Below, piece after piece: positions 50,994-59,262 of a DNA stretch of 64,000 bases. The position numbers and the translations under genes were made by a program. Location: IMG/VR virus record IMGVR_UViG_3300028608_000008, positions 1 to 64,000 of that record. The stretch is one strand, 5' to 3'. The notes under the pieces were generated by a model that saw only the letters and a list, made by a program, of their open reading frames with translations, had not been told where the DNA came from and made no database searches. Each line of letters starts with the position of its first letter. The stretch's first letter is position 1. Source of the DNA: a virus.

Positions 50994-52088
50994 ATGCACG
51001 GTCAACTGCGTGGTGCCAAGCTGATGCTGGCGAATGGCAACCCAATCGAAGAACTGCGTTTCGGCAAAAGCCGCGAACTGGCTCTGAGTTCCGGAACTGG
51101 CGAATTCAACGCCTACGACAAAAAAGACCTGCTGAATTCCCTGTCGGGTCTGATGCAGGCAGTGGCTACCGGCCAAATCGTTCACACACAACCGCAAAGC
51201 GATCTGGTTGCTACCGCTTCCGACCGCCGCGAAATGCTGGCCGAAGCTCGCCAATCCCCTGAAAAGTGGAACGCACTGGGCGCCTCCATCGCTCAACAAA
51301 TTTACGATCAAACTGATCGTGAAGGTTTCGTGCGGAAACTGGCTGTCGGCAACACTCTGCGTCAAGGCGAAGTGCAGCGCGTTCCAATGCCTGCTCACGA
51401 CACCAGCGCCGTTGTTGCAACTTCGGCTACCGGTGTTGGCTACCAACAAATTCGCCAGCGCGTATTCACTCCGGAAGAATTCGAGATTATCGCGAACGTT
51501 CGCGTAAACACTCTCGATCTGGAACAAGTGAACGGCGACCTGCTGGAACACGCCTACAATGACGGTCTGCAAAGCATCATGGTTGCAGAAGACCGCATCT
51601 GGAAAACTGCCGCCGACCTGACCGTTGGCGTCATGAACCCGATGGAATACATCGCGGGCGAACTGACCACCAAAAACCTCGGCCGTCTGCGTCAAGCAGT
51701 TGCAAAATGGAACCTGCCAGTTGCACACTGCCTGATCGCGAACGACTTCTGGACCGACATTATCGGTTCGAACGATTTCGCAACCTTCCTCGACCCGATC
51801 ACCAAATACGATCTGGCCCTGAATGGTCAACTCGGTACTCTGGTCGGCATGACCCTGATTACCGACGCCTTCCGTCAACCGAACCAGAAAGTTCTGGAAG
51901 CTGGCGAAATCTACGTCGTGGCTTCGAAAGAAAACCACGCTGCCTACTCGACTCGTGGCGGTGTTCGTTCCGAACCGGCTTCCAATAGCTGGGAAGGTTC
52001 GACCTCTCGCGGCTGGCTGATGAGCGAGCCTTTCTCGTTCGTTCTGGCCAACAGCCGTTCGGTCGCCAAAGGTAAGCGTGTAGCTTAA
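50994..52088 (+). CDS. Major capsid protein (HK97 fold)
   Basis: This 364-residue protein starts at the ATG at 50994 (CTGGAGA site), not the in-frame TTG at 50970. A variable N-terminal arm is followed by a long helical segment and the typical HK97-type core: a strand/helix unit LIANDFWTDIIGSND, a loop, then LGTLVGMTLITDAF and a C-terminal strand region. Codon bias is the strongest in the window and both flanks have strong translation signals. It builds the icosahedral shell. A hairpin without T run follows it. Confidence 0.85.
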   Translation: MHGQLRGAKLMLANGNPIEELRFGKSRELALSSGTGEFNAYDKKDLLNSLSGLMQAVATGQIVHTQPQSDLVATASDRREMLAEARQSPEKWNALGASIAQQIYDQTDREGFVRKLAVGNTLRQGEVQRVPMPAHDTSAVVATSATGVGYQQIRQRVFTPEEFEIIANVRVNTLDLEQVNGDLLEHAYNDGLQSIMVAEDRIWKTAADLTVGVMNPMEYIAGELTTKNLGRLRQAVAKWNLPVAHCLIANDFWTDIIGSNDFATFLDPITKYDLALNGQLGTLVGMTLITDAFRQPNQKVLEAGEIYVVASKENHAAYSTRGGVRSEPASNSWEGSTSRGWLMSEPFSFVLANSRSVAKGKRVA

Positions 52089-52105
52089 TTCGGCTCTGAA
52101 AAGAT

Positions 52106-52133
52106 TGCGTAGCGGGAGCGCCCCCGCTGCGCA
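52106..52133 (+). other. Hairpin after the capsid gene
   Basis: TGCG-t-AGCGGG and CCCGCT-g-CGCA form a long stem around AGCGCC, without a T run. It probably shields the capsid mRNA or tunes how much of the downstream gene is made. Confidence 0.5.
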
Positions 52134-52151
52134 GTTAAAAGGAGTGCGAAC

Positions 52152-52586
52152 ATGAGCGACATTCAAACCATGTTGGCAATTGCGGCATTTCATCATCGTA
52201 ACGGACAATTGGAACTCGCCAATAACGTGATTGCGCAAGCGACCACGCTGGAAGGTTTCGAAAGTTACGTTTCCGAACTTGTGCGCCGCCCAATGGGCAG
52301 CCAACTTGTCGGCGGTGCTCCGAAAGGTGAAAACACAATCGCCCCTTCGCTTCACGGCGCTGGGCCGAATGTCTCTTTGGAAAAAGCTGTTGCCATCGCT
52401 GCGAGCGTTTACGCGCACAATACGCGAATGGATGACGGTGATTTCCTTGAGTTCAATCCGTCTGCCGAGGCATTGGCCTATGCCGACGATTCGGGATCAC
52501 ATGACGATGATGAATTGGTTTCCGTCGCTAGCAATAGCGCCCCGGAAGCTACGGCCAAATCTGGTCGCGTCACAATCCAACTGTAA
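52152..52586 (+). CDS. Unknown protein after capsid gene
   Basis: This 144-residue protein is not recognised. It starts after an AAGGAG site in the hairpin-linked gap. The N-terminal part is helical; the C-terminal third is acidic and Ser-rich. Placement suggests a minor capsid or head-completion protein. Confidence 0.55.
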   Translation: MSDIQTMLAIAAFHHRNGQLELANNVIAQATTLEGFESYVSELVRRPMGSQLVGGAPKGENTIAPSLHGAGPNVSLEKAVAIAASVYAHNTRMDDGDFLEFNPSAEALAYADDSGSHDDDELVSVASNSAPEATAKSGRVTIQL

Positions 52587-52590
52587 CACG

Positions 52591-52633
52591 AAAAAAGGCC
52601 GTCGCGGGGTTTACTCGTTGCGGCCTTTTGTCG
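52591..52633 (+). terminator. Rho-independent terminator
   Basis: AAAAGGCCG (52593-52601) pairs with CGGCCTTTT (52621-52629). The stem's own T run serves as the tail. It ends the capsid operon. Confidence 0.85.
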
Positions 52634-52652
52634 TTTCTGGACGGATCACAAC

Positions 52653-53399
52653 ATGCCAAATTTTGATAAGTTTGATCTGCTCGGGAAAAAGATCGACAAG
52701 AACACGCCGTTCTTTACCGGGCTGCTCGGAGCACACGCGGCTATCAAACGGTTTTTCGGTTTCCAAAAGATTCCGCTTCCAATCATTCAATCCAACAACG
52801 TGAAAGCTGTTTTGCGCCAGCAAGTTTCTGTTGACGACAATAGTGGCGATCATTACCCCTACGCATACATTTCGATAAACAACTTCGAAATGATTGTGGA
52901 CGAACAAGCTCCACGTACTGCACGCCGACACGGCCAAGGTTATGCGGACAACGGGACCAATTCTACCGTCGTGAAGTTCTACGGATTCCCGATGGTTGTT
53001 TCGCTGGAATTGCACTTCGTCACCAACGACATTTTCGACGCCGTGAAATTCGGTTTGAAAAGTCTGACGCTGCTCAATACCGGCACACTCAACTTCGATG
53101 TTGAGGATGATAACTTTGCGTGGAAGGTTGTCGTGAAAGGCGACTCGCCGTCGATTGCATTCCCGCGCACTGACAAAGACAACGAAGCTGATCCAGAAGC
53201 ATTCGATATGGTTTGTTCCATTTCCGTGCGGCTGTGGTCGGGCGTGATGAAAGAAGTTCCAAAGATCAACAACGAAGGCCGCGTGGATCGACGTGTCGGA
53301 CTTGCAACGGGTCCAAACGCAATGCAAGAAATCAACAGCGGCAAAATCCAAATCGGCGGCAACGTCATTTTCGATGACGAAGGATTAGAAGATGCGTAG
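52653..53399 (+). CDS. Probable neck or sheath-terminator protein
   Basis: This 248-residue protein is beta-rich and lies after the capsid terminator and just before a multi-domain protein and the main sheath. In T4-like phages this place holds neck and tail-terminator genes. No specific motif confirms it, so the call is positional. It overlaps the next gene by 8 bases. Confidence 0.45.
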   Translation: MPNFDKFDLLGKKIDKNTPFFTGLLGAHAAIKRFFGFQKIPLPIIQSNNVKAVLRQQVSVDDNSGDHYPYAYISINNFEMIVDEQAPRTARRHGQGYADNGTNSTVVKFYGFPMVVSLELHFVTNDIFDAVKFGLKSLTLLNTGTLNFDVEDDNFAWKVVVKGDSPSIAFPRTDKDNEADPEAFDMVCSISVRLWSGVMKEVPKINNEGRVDRRVGLATGPNAMQEINSGKIQIGGNVIFDDEGLEDA

Positions 53400-54810
53400 A
53401 AGCGATCAATACAAGCCGACCGCAAAAACGATTGTCACGCAAGTTCGCCAAACCACGGTGGACGCCGTTCGCCGCCGCAGCACTGGCATGCAGGATGTTG
53501 CAACCGAAGTTTTGGATGCAGCTTTGACACAAACCGATATCGTAATCGGACCTGACAAACCGTACACGCTGCGCGACGTTCGCCAATACCTTTCCATTTT
53601 CACGCCGTCTCCTATCGGCCTTGAACTGGTGGCGTTTGGTGAAATTCCACCAGTGCCCGAACGTGTAGAACCGAGCCAGTTCACCACTGCAAAAATGGAA
53701 ATCGAACCGGTACTCGCGGGCCAGTTTATCAACGTCGCGGTTTTCGATCCCGATCTTTTCGGCGCGTCCGTGCAAGTGGAATGCTTCAACGTCAATAGCG
53801 GCGAGACAGAATACATCACGCTGCATTGCGTTCGCAAAAACGAATATCGCGGTTTCATCCAGTCCCTGAATAGCGCGACTGCCGGTGTAAACTTCGACGG
53901 CACCATGTACTGCAAACACAACGACATTCTGCGTTTCACGTTTACCGATCCGCACAATGAATCCGGCCTGTCGCAAGACCTGACCCAAGACGTGGCAGTT
54001 GTCAGCCCGGTGAAAGCCACCGAAATGATGATTCAGCGTTACGTCATTTCTGGTGAGCGTTTGCGCGTTGCCATTTACGACGGCAGCGATGCACCGTTTC
54101 AAAGTTTCACCGTTTTAAACAACGCGTCCGGAACCGCAATGGACGGCGCGCTTGAGCCAGACGTAAATGATCCAACCATTCTTGTCGGTAGTATCTTGCT
54201 GGGCACGATGGACACTGGCGATGAATTGGGAGTTTCGAGCAACGATTCCCTGACAATCACTTATGCAAACGGCCATGACGCAACCGGCCTTTTCCAAACA
54301 GTGACCAGCACAGCAACGGTGAAAGACCCCGGAACTGTGTTGGGCGAAATCAAAGTGGCGGCGACTACCAAAATCTACGGCAATCTGGAAATCGAAGTTT
54401 CTGACTTTGACCTTTTCACGACCGAAGTTGAAGTGTATGTCACCAACACTCGTACAAACATTTCCAAACCAGTTCTGCTTGCGGAAGTCTGGCCGGGAAT
54501 GAGCGTCTTCCGGAGTGCTGTAGAACTGGGGCCTGAATTCGGGTTGCCCGGTGACACTCTGGAAATAACGTATTCGGATTATGACGAAAGCGGGACCGAA
54601 GTGCTGACTGCACAAACCGTTATCGCCAGCCACGTCGAACACGTTGACCCTGTTCCAGAAGAAACTCCCGAACCTGTTGATACCGGAATTTCGAAACCGG
54701 TGCAATTGGTGGTTAACGGGCTGTTTATCCTGAATGGTTCGTTTGCTGGTTCGTTGAAGCTTTATTCACTCGACGAAAATGACGTGCGCTGCACTCTCAT
54801 TAAGGCGTAA
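53392..54810 (+). CDS. Virion protein with three internal beta repeats, possible neck component
   Basis: This 472-residue protein has a basic N-terminal helical segment (about 1-100), then three repeats of about 95-100 residues. Each repeat begins with an INVAVFD/LRVAIYD/LEIEVSD strand and ends with a D-x-L-x-(I/F)-T-(Y/F) strand followed by Asp and Gly. A short C-terminal domain closes it. The repeats look like beta-sandwich domains. Placement directly before the sheath suggests a neck or collar component. Confidence 0.55.
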   Translation: MRRSDQYKPTAKTIVTQVRQTTVDAVRRRSTGMQDVATEVLDAALTQTDIVIGPDKPYTLRDVRQYLSIFTPSPIGLELVAFGEIPPVPERVEPSQFTTAKMEIEPVLAGQFINVAVFDPDLFGASVQVECFNVNSGETEYITLHCVRKNEYRGFIQSLNSATAGVNFDGTMYCKHNDILRFTFTDPHNESGLSQDLTQDVAVVSPVKATEMMIQRYVISGERLRVAIYDGSDAPFQSFTVLNNASGTAMDGALEPDVNDPTILVGSILLGTMDTGDELGVSSNDSLTITYANGHDATGLFQTVTSTATVKDPGTVLGEIKVAATTKIYGNLEIEVSDFDLFTTEVEVYVTNTRTNISKPVLLAEVWPGMSVFRSAVELGPEFGLPGDTLEITYSDYDESGTEVLTAQTVIASHVEHVDPVPEETPEPVDTGISKPVQLVVNGLFILNGSFAGSLKLYSLDENDVRCTLIKA

Positions 54811-54814
54811 CGGA

Positions 54815-54827
54815 TAATTTAAAAGTA
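54815..54827 (+). promoter_or_regulatory. Weak relative of the candidate promoter motif
   Basis: TAATTTAAAAGTA resembles the motifs at 4799 and 30965 with a two-base deletion. It precedes the main sheath, but it also lies directly in front of a small hairpin (54827-54853), so promoter use is doubtful. Confidence 0.2.
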
Positions 54828-54853
54828 ATCCCAATCGTCTTTCGGGATTTTTA
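54827..54853 (+). terminator. Short Rho-independent terminator
   Basis: AATCCC (54827-54832) pairs with GGGATT (54844-54849), followed by TTTATT. A short stem, so possibly leaky. Confidence 0.6.
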
Positions 54854-54866
54854 TTGGAGAAACAAC

Positions 54867-56465
54867 ATGCCATTGTACAACGGTAGCAGCACAAGCGCCG
54901 GTGTTTACGGGGGTGAACAAGACAATTCGCAAACCGCACGGCAAACAGCGCCCAGCATTGGCGCGATTGTTGGTCCGTCCAAACGCGGTGTAGTCGGCGT
55001 TCCAACGCTGACCGTTGACGTAAACGATTTTCGTGCGAAATTCGGTCGTCGCGATGCGTCTCTCACGTTCGCTCACTTCTGCGCTGAGCAATTCCTGAAA
55101 TACTCGAACCAGCTTTACTTCACTCGCGTTGCGGTGAATGCTGAATACGGTTCGATCAGTGTTCGTCTGGTTGATGGCTATGCGCAAATCAAAGCCGCCG
55201 ATCAGGGTTATGCTGACCCGACTCAACGCACTCAAGTTCCCGAGGAAGTTCTTTTCCTCTACGCCGCCGACCCCGGCGAGTGGAACAACAAAATCCGTGT
55301 CGTCATGTATCCAGACGTGAACGATATGGAAAACGAAATGTTTGTTCTGGAAGTTTACGAAAACTCGCTGACTGTTGCCGATGAAGTTTATCGTGCCACA
55401 CTGCGCGACAAGGTGGATGGTTACGGTCGCCAATTGAACATTGTTGACCAACTCGTTGCCAAGAAATCGCGCCTGCGTGCAATCGTAAACGAAGACGCTC
55501 CGAAGTTTGTAGAAACCGAAGGCGCCTTCCAAGCGATCAACGCCGTAATCAGCGGCGATCTGGCATTCGGTAACGACGGCGATCCGGTAACGGTTTCCGA
55601 CATTATCGAAGGTTGGGACACTTTCGAAGAAGTTGAAGAAGTCGAAGTGACTTTGCTGATTAACGCGGGTTACACCGATATCAGCATTCAGCAACGCATG
55701 CTGGAAATCGCAATCGCTCGCCGGGATTGTTTTGCAATTCTCGACGTGCCTTCCGATCAGCAAACGTCGCAAGCCGCTTCCAACTTCCGTCGCAACGTGC
55801 TGAATGCAAATACTTCGTTTGGTGGTTTGTACACGCCGGACGTTGTAGTCATGACCGATGACGGCCAGTCCGTCAACTGCCCGCCTTCTGGCGTGGTGGC
55901 TGGTGTGTTTGCTTACAGCGATTCGCAAACTGCCGAATGGTTTGCGCCAGCGGGCGTTACTCGCGGTGCGTTGGATTCCGAAGTGAGCGAAGTTACCCAG
56001 CGTTACAAACTGGGCGACCGAAACATGATGGACCAAAACCAAGTCAACTTCGTTCACGTATTGGCCGGTTACGGTTTCTGCGTGTGGGGCGCACAAACGC
56101 TTCAAGCTTTCAGTTCCGCACTTTCCGACGTTCCGGTTCGCCGTCTTATCAACTTGGTTGAGAAACGCGCGAAATACGAAACGATGGTCGGGCTGTTTGA
56201 GCCAAACGATCCGTTCCTCTGGCAAACCCTCAAGCAAATCGTGGAAGACATTCTCGGTCCGATCAAAGCGGGTCGCGGTCTGTATGCCTACAAAGTGAAA
56301 TGCGACGAGGAAACCAACCCGCCAGAACAAATTGCTAACGGTGACGTGGCGCTGGTGTACTACATCCAGCCAACTCGTTACGGTAAACGAATTCTGTTTA
56401 CCACTTCCGTTGCGAAGACCGGGCAAATTTCCACCGCCGTTGAAGTTGTAGCGGCCACTGCTTAA
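54867..56465 (+). CDS. Main tail sheath protein
   Basis: This 532-residue protein carries the contractile sheath pattern: an N-terminal strand/linker, an Ig-like mid domain, and a C-terminal core with INAGYT, NFRRN, WFAPAG, PVRRLIN and PIKAGRG. It directly precedes the tail tube gene, which is the usual order, so this is the sheath proper. It starts after a TTGGAGA site. Sheath subunits polymerise around the tube and contract to drive DNA through the envelope. A paralogue lies at 31037. Confidence 0.9.
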   Translation: MPLYNGSSTSAGVYGGEQDNSQTARQTAPSIGAIVGPSKRGVVGVPTLTVDVNDFRAKFGRRDASLTFAHFCAEQFLKYSNQLYFTRVAVNAEYGSISVRLVDGYAQIKAADQGYADPTQRTQVPEEVLFLYAADPGEWNNKIRVVMYPDVNDMENEMFVLEVYENSLTVADEVYRATLRDKVDGYGRQLNIVDQLVAKKSRLRAIVNEDAPKFVETEGAFQAINAVISGDLAFGNDGDPVTVSDIIEGWDTFEEVEEVEVTLLINAGYTDISIQQRMLEIAIARRDCFAILDVPSDQQTSQAASNFRRNVLNANTSFGGLYTPDVVVMTDDGQSVNCPPSGVVAGVFAYSDSQTAEWFAPAGVTRGALDSEVSEVTQRYKLGDRNMMDQNQVNFVHVLAGYGFCVWGAQTLQAFSSALSDVPVRRLINLVEKRAKYETMVGLFEPNDPFLWQTLKQIVEDILGPIKAGRGLYAYKVKCDEETNPPEQIANGDVALVYYIQPTRYGKRILFTTSVAKTGQISTAVEVVAATA

Positions 56466-56477
56466 AAGGTAGACATT

Positions 56478-56987
56478 ATGTCGAAGGTAACGCTGACAGA
56501 AGTTCTCGGCATCAACGATCCGATGTTGAACGACAACTTCGAACTCACTTTCACCAAAGTTCCGGGCGGCGGCGCTGACGGTCGCCAGATGCGCCTGCAA
56601 TGCCGTTCGGGTGTGAAGCCGGGCATGTCGATTCAAGAAGTTGAAATCGAACTGTTTGGTCACAAAGTAAAACACGCTGCTCGCAAAGTTTTCTCGGGCA
56701 GTATGTCGGTTGGTTTCGTGGAATCTTACGAAGGCCGAATCACTCAAGGTCTGGAAGCTTGGGCCGAAATGATTCGCGGCACCGACACCCAGTCGGGTTC
56801 CTTCAAACGGGATTACGCGACTACCGCCGTTCTCAACATTTTCGACCAGACCGGTGCGGTTTCGTTGACCTACAACATCTACAACGTGTGGCCGACGCAA
56901 GTTCCGGATTACTCGTTCGATGGTGCAGGCGGCAGCGTGATTCAGGTGGACGTAGAATTCGCTTACGACTACTACGAGCGCGCCTAA
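56478..56987 (+). CDS. Main tail tube protein
   Basis: This 169-residue protein follows the sheath and has the length and beta pattern of contractile-tail tube proteins (T4 gp19 type). A stretch near residue 45 (RSGVKPGMSIQEVEIE) and a C-terminal strand with Val-Asp-Val-Glu-Phe (residue about 160) fit the tube barrel. It stacks as rings to form the DNA-conducting channel. It shares its N-terminal signature with the protein at 45748. Confidence 0.8.
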   Translation: MSKVTLTEVLGINDPMLNDNFELTFTKVPGGGADGRQMRLQCRSGVKPGMSIQEVEIELFGHKVKHAARKVFSGSMSVGFVESYEGRITQGLEAWAEMIRGTDTQSGSFKRDYATTAVLNIFDQTGAVSLTYNIYNVWPTQVPDYSFDGAGGSVIQVDVEFAYDYYERA

Positions 56988-56994
56988 ATCGGCG

Positions 56995-57029
56995 AAAAGC
57001 CCATTGCCTACGGGCCGTGGGCTTTTTTA
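56995..57029 (+). terminator. Rho-independent terminator
   Basis: AAAAGCCCA pairs with TGGGCTTTT, followed by TT. It lies between the main tube and the second tube gene and probably limits read-through to the less-needed downstream genes. Confidence 0.85.
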
Positions 57030-57045
57030 GTTTCCGAGGTTTGAA

Positions 57046-57552
57046 ATGGCAATCTTGACTCTCAAGGATTTTGCAGAACGCACGTCGTCTGAAAGCGGCA
57101 GTCCGCTGCTCGCATTCAAATGGCATTGCGTGTCCTTGCCGTTCGACCACGATACAACTTACGTCGAAACTGTTTCGTTGCCGTTCCCTTCGCTAAACGT
57201 GAAACCCGTTTTCGAAGGTGGCCGCTATACCAACTATCCGGGCTTCCTCGAAGTCTCCGCGTTTGACATTACGTTTTACGAGGATTCGAAAGCCAGTTCC
57301 AAACGTTGGCTGAAACAGTGGCAAGAAAAGATTCGGCATCCGGTCGAAGGTTTTTACTATCTGCCGGGCAACTACAAGCGGGATTTGATTTTTGAGTTGT
57401 TGAATACTCAAGGTCAGCCTGTGATGCGTGTCAAAATGAAGAATTGCTGGCCTACCACGTCGGGCAACTGGGAACTTGGTTCCGCAAACGAACGACTCAC
57501 TATTCAGCAAAACTTCTCAACTGATGGAATGGAGTATCTCGATGATCTTTGA
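57046..57552 (+). CDS. Second tube-fold protein (tube completion or initiator candidate)
   Basis: This 168-residue protein has the tube-like pattern: a loop then YVETVSLPFPSL, EGGRYTNYPGF, a helix with RWLKQWQEKI, then YYLPGNYKRDLI and a final NCWPTTSG strand. It resembles T4 gp19 and gp54-type proteins. It may terminate or start the tube. It overlaps the next gene by 11 bases. Confidence 0.6.
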   Translation: MAILTLKDFAERTSSESGSPLLAFKWHCVSLPFDHDTTYVETVSLPFPSLNVKPVFEGGRYTNYPGFLEVSAFDITFYEDSKASSKRWLKQWQEKIRHPVEGFYYLPGNYKRDLIFELLNTQGQPVMRVKMKNCWPTTSGNWELGSANERLTIQQNFSTDGMEYLDDL

Positions 57553-58321
57553 TAGCAATACACTTCCTTCGCGCACCGTGCCATATCAGGTGAAACAGGT
57601 TCATGTGAATCCGTTCCGCCCAAAACAATTGGCACTTCTCAGCAAGGCAATCTTTCTGGAAAGCATGGCGCCTGCGATTGACGCAATGCAGGAAGTGTGT
57701 GACTTCGACGTAAACCTGATGACACCGGGCGACTATTATTTCCTGCTGGGCTGGCAGCGTTTCAATTCGTTGAAACGCCCAGTGGTCGCACCGTGGGAAT
57801 GTGAGGGAACGAAATTCATTCGCCAAGGAACCGGCGAGATTTACAAAGCGCAACGCATTGTCTACATGACCGAAATGTGGAACGCTGCGGAAGGTACACC
57901 AGCACAAGAACAATTGGAAAACCCGGCTGACCTGTTGCTCGACCTGCAATATTGCGGCGCCAACAACATTGAACAGTTGCAGTTTTCCGATTTCACAACC
58001 GTTTTCCTGCCAGAAGTTACGCTCGACCCGCGCCTCGATTTTCCACGCGTGCGCAACATGGTCGAGTATGACGAACTGGTAAACGATCCGCTCTATCACC
58101 GCATTGTCGGCCCGGCCCGTTGGGTTGCGGAAGGCAAAACGCTGAAAGACAAAATCGAAATCCTGTTTGCACAAGAAGATATGTCGCTGATGGAAGCGGC
58201 AGCGGAAGCGAACGCGTCGATTGCCCATGGTATCGGTCGTCAAGTTTCGCGTGACTGCGCCGTTTGCGGAAGCAAACATTACTTCACCACTTCCATTGAA
58301 CCTGCGTCCTTCTTCGTATGA
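57542..58321 (+). CDS. Baseplate hub or assembly protein, paralogue of next gene
   Basis: This 259-residue protein starts at the ATG at 57542 (GGAG eight bases upstream). It shares with the next protein the sequence LTxGDY-x-L-x-W-x-R and the later LDFPRV, ARW-x3-GKT-x-K patterns and a CxxC near the C-terminus (CAVCGSKH here). The family resembles T4 gp26/gp51-like baseplate hub and assembly proteins by position and pattern; the match is inference. Small CxxC pairs suggest a zinc or structural site. Confidence 0.5.
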   Translation: MIFDSNTLPSRTVPYQVKQVHVNPFRPKQLALLSKAIFLESMAPAIDAMQEVCDFDVNLMTPGDYYFLLGWQRFNSLKRPVVAPWECEGTKFIRQGTGEIYKAQRIVYMTEMWNAAEGTPAQEQLENPADLLLDLQYCGANNIEQLQFSDFTTVFLPEVTLDPRLDFPRVRNMVEYDELVNDPLYHRIVGPARWVAEGKTLKDKIEILFAQEDMSLMEAAAEANASIAHGIGRQVSRDCAVCGSKHYFTTSIEPASFFV

Positions 58322-59259
58322 ACGACCAATATTATCTGGATAGTCGGTTTCAGGACATAGGGGGCCTTCCAACGGAATACGCCCCTTATGATTTCGACCA
58401 CATGATGGTGCGGCATTTCACGGTTGCTGAATTGCAATTGCTGCACCATGCTATGCACAGCAACGACCGTCCGTATTTCCACATTATCCGCGCCGTGCAA
58501 TTGGCGACCAGTGTGGACGTTTCCGTTTTGACCGACGGAGATTTTGAATATCTGATGGCGTGGCTGCGCAAGCACTCATTCCCGAAAGTGCCATTGCAAG
58601 TTTCGTGGCGCTGTCAGCAAAACGTTTGGGCGCACAAAGAAGACAACCATCTTGGCGATCCGAAGATGACCGCGAAAGAAGCGGAACTCAAAGGATACAA
58701 ACGTGAATTGTGCAACCACAGCAACGTAGAAATCATTACCAACGTGCTGCCTTTGGTTCACACGTTGGAAGCCGCGCAGCAATCCATTCCGCATGACGAT
58801 CTTGATTTCCCGCGAGTGGCAACGCTTTCGGATTTCAACGATTACGTTGAGGAAAACAAATGGATGCTCCACATGGCCGAATGTGCCCGGTGGATCAAAG
58901 CAGGCAAAACCTTCAAGGCGAAGCTCACGACCTTGTTGAACCAGCCGGACAACGAACTGTACGAACGCATTTTCGAAATCCGCAACAAGTATCACCACGG
59001 CATTTCGGAACGCATGCGCCTCAACTGCAAAATGTGTGACCACACGTTCATGCACGAAAGCAGTCCGCGCCTGTTGCAGTTCTTTGCCGATAACAGCGAG
59101 ACTGACATTTTCAATATCAGTTACAACCTGCTCTCGACTTTCGGGATGCAGCCGGATATGAACATGCCAGCCAAAATTTTCCTCTATCACCACTCGACCA
59201 TGGCGAAAGCGATGAAAGAAAAAGAGTTGCGTGAAAAAGGGGTCAAGGCACTGGGGTAA
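58318..59259 (+). CDS. Baseplate hub or assembly protein, paralogue of previous gene
   Basis: This 313-residue protein repeats the pattern of the previous gene (LTDGDF-x-YL-x-W-x-R, LDFPRV, ARW-x3-GKT-x-K, CKMCDH near residue 240) with an extra C-terminal helical region of about 70 residues. It overlaps its neighbour by ATGA. The pair may form a heteromer in the central hub or act as tail-assembly chaperones for the large protein downstream. Confidence 0.5.
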   Translation: MNDQYYLDSRFQDIGGLPTEYAPYDFDHMMVRHFTVAELQLLHHAMHSNDRPYFHIIRAVQLATSVDVSVLTDGDFEYLMAWLRKHSFPKVPLQVSWRCQQNVWAHKEDNHLGDPKMTAKEAELKGYKRELCNHSNVEIITNVLPLVHTLEAAQQSIPHDDLDFPRVATLSDFNDYVEENKWMLHMAECARWIKAGKTFKAKLTTLLNQPDNELYERIFEIRNKYHHGISERMRLNCKMCDHTFMHESSPRLLQFFADNSETDIFNISYNLLSTFGMQPDMNMPAKIFLYHHSTMAKAMKEKELREKGVKALG

Positions 59260-59262
59260 GCA

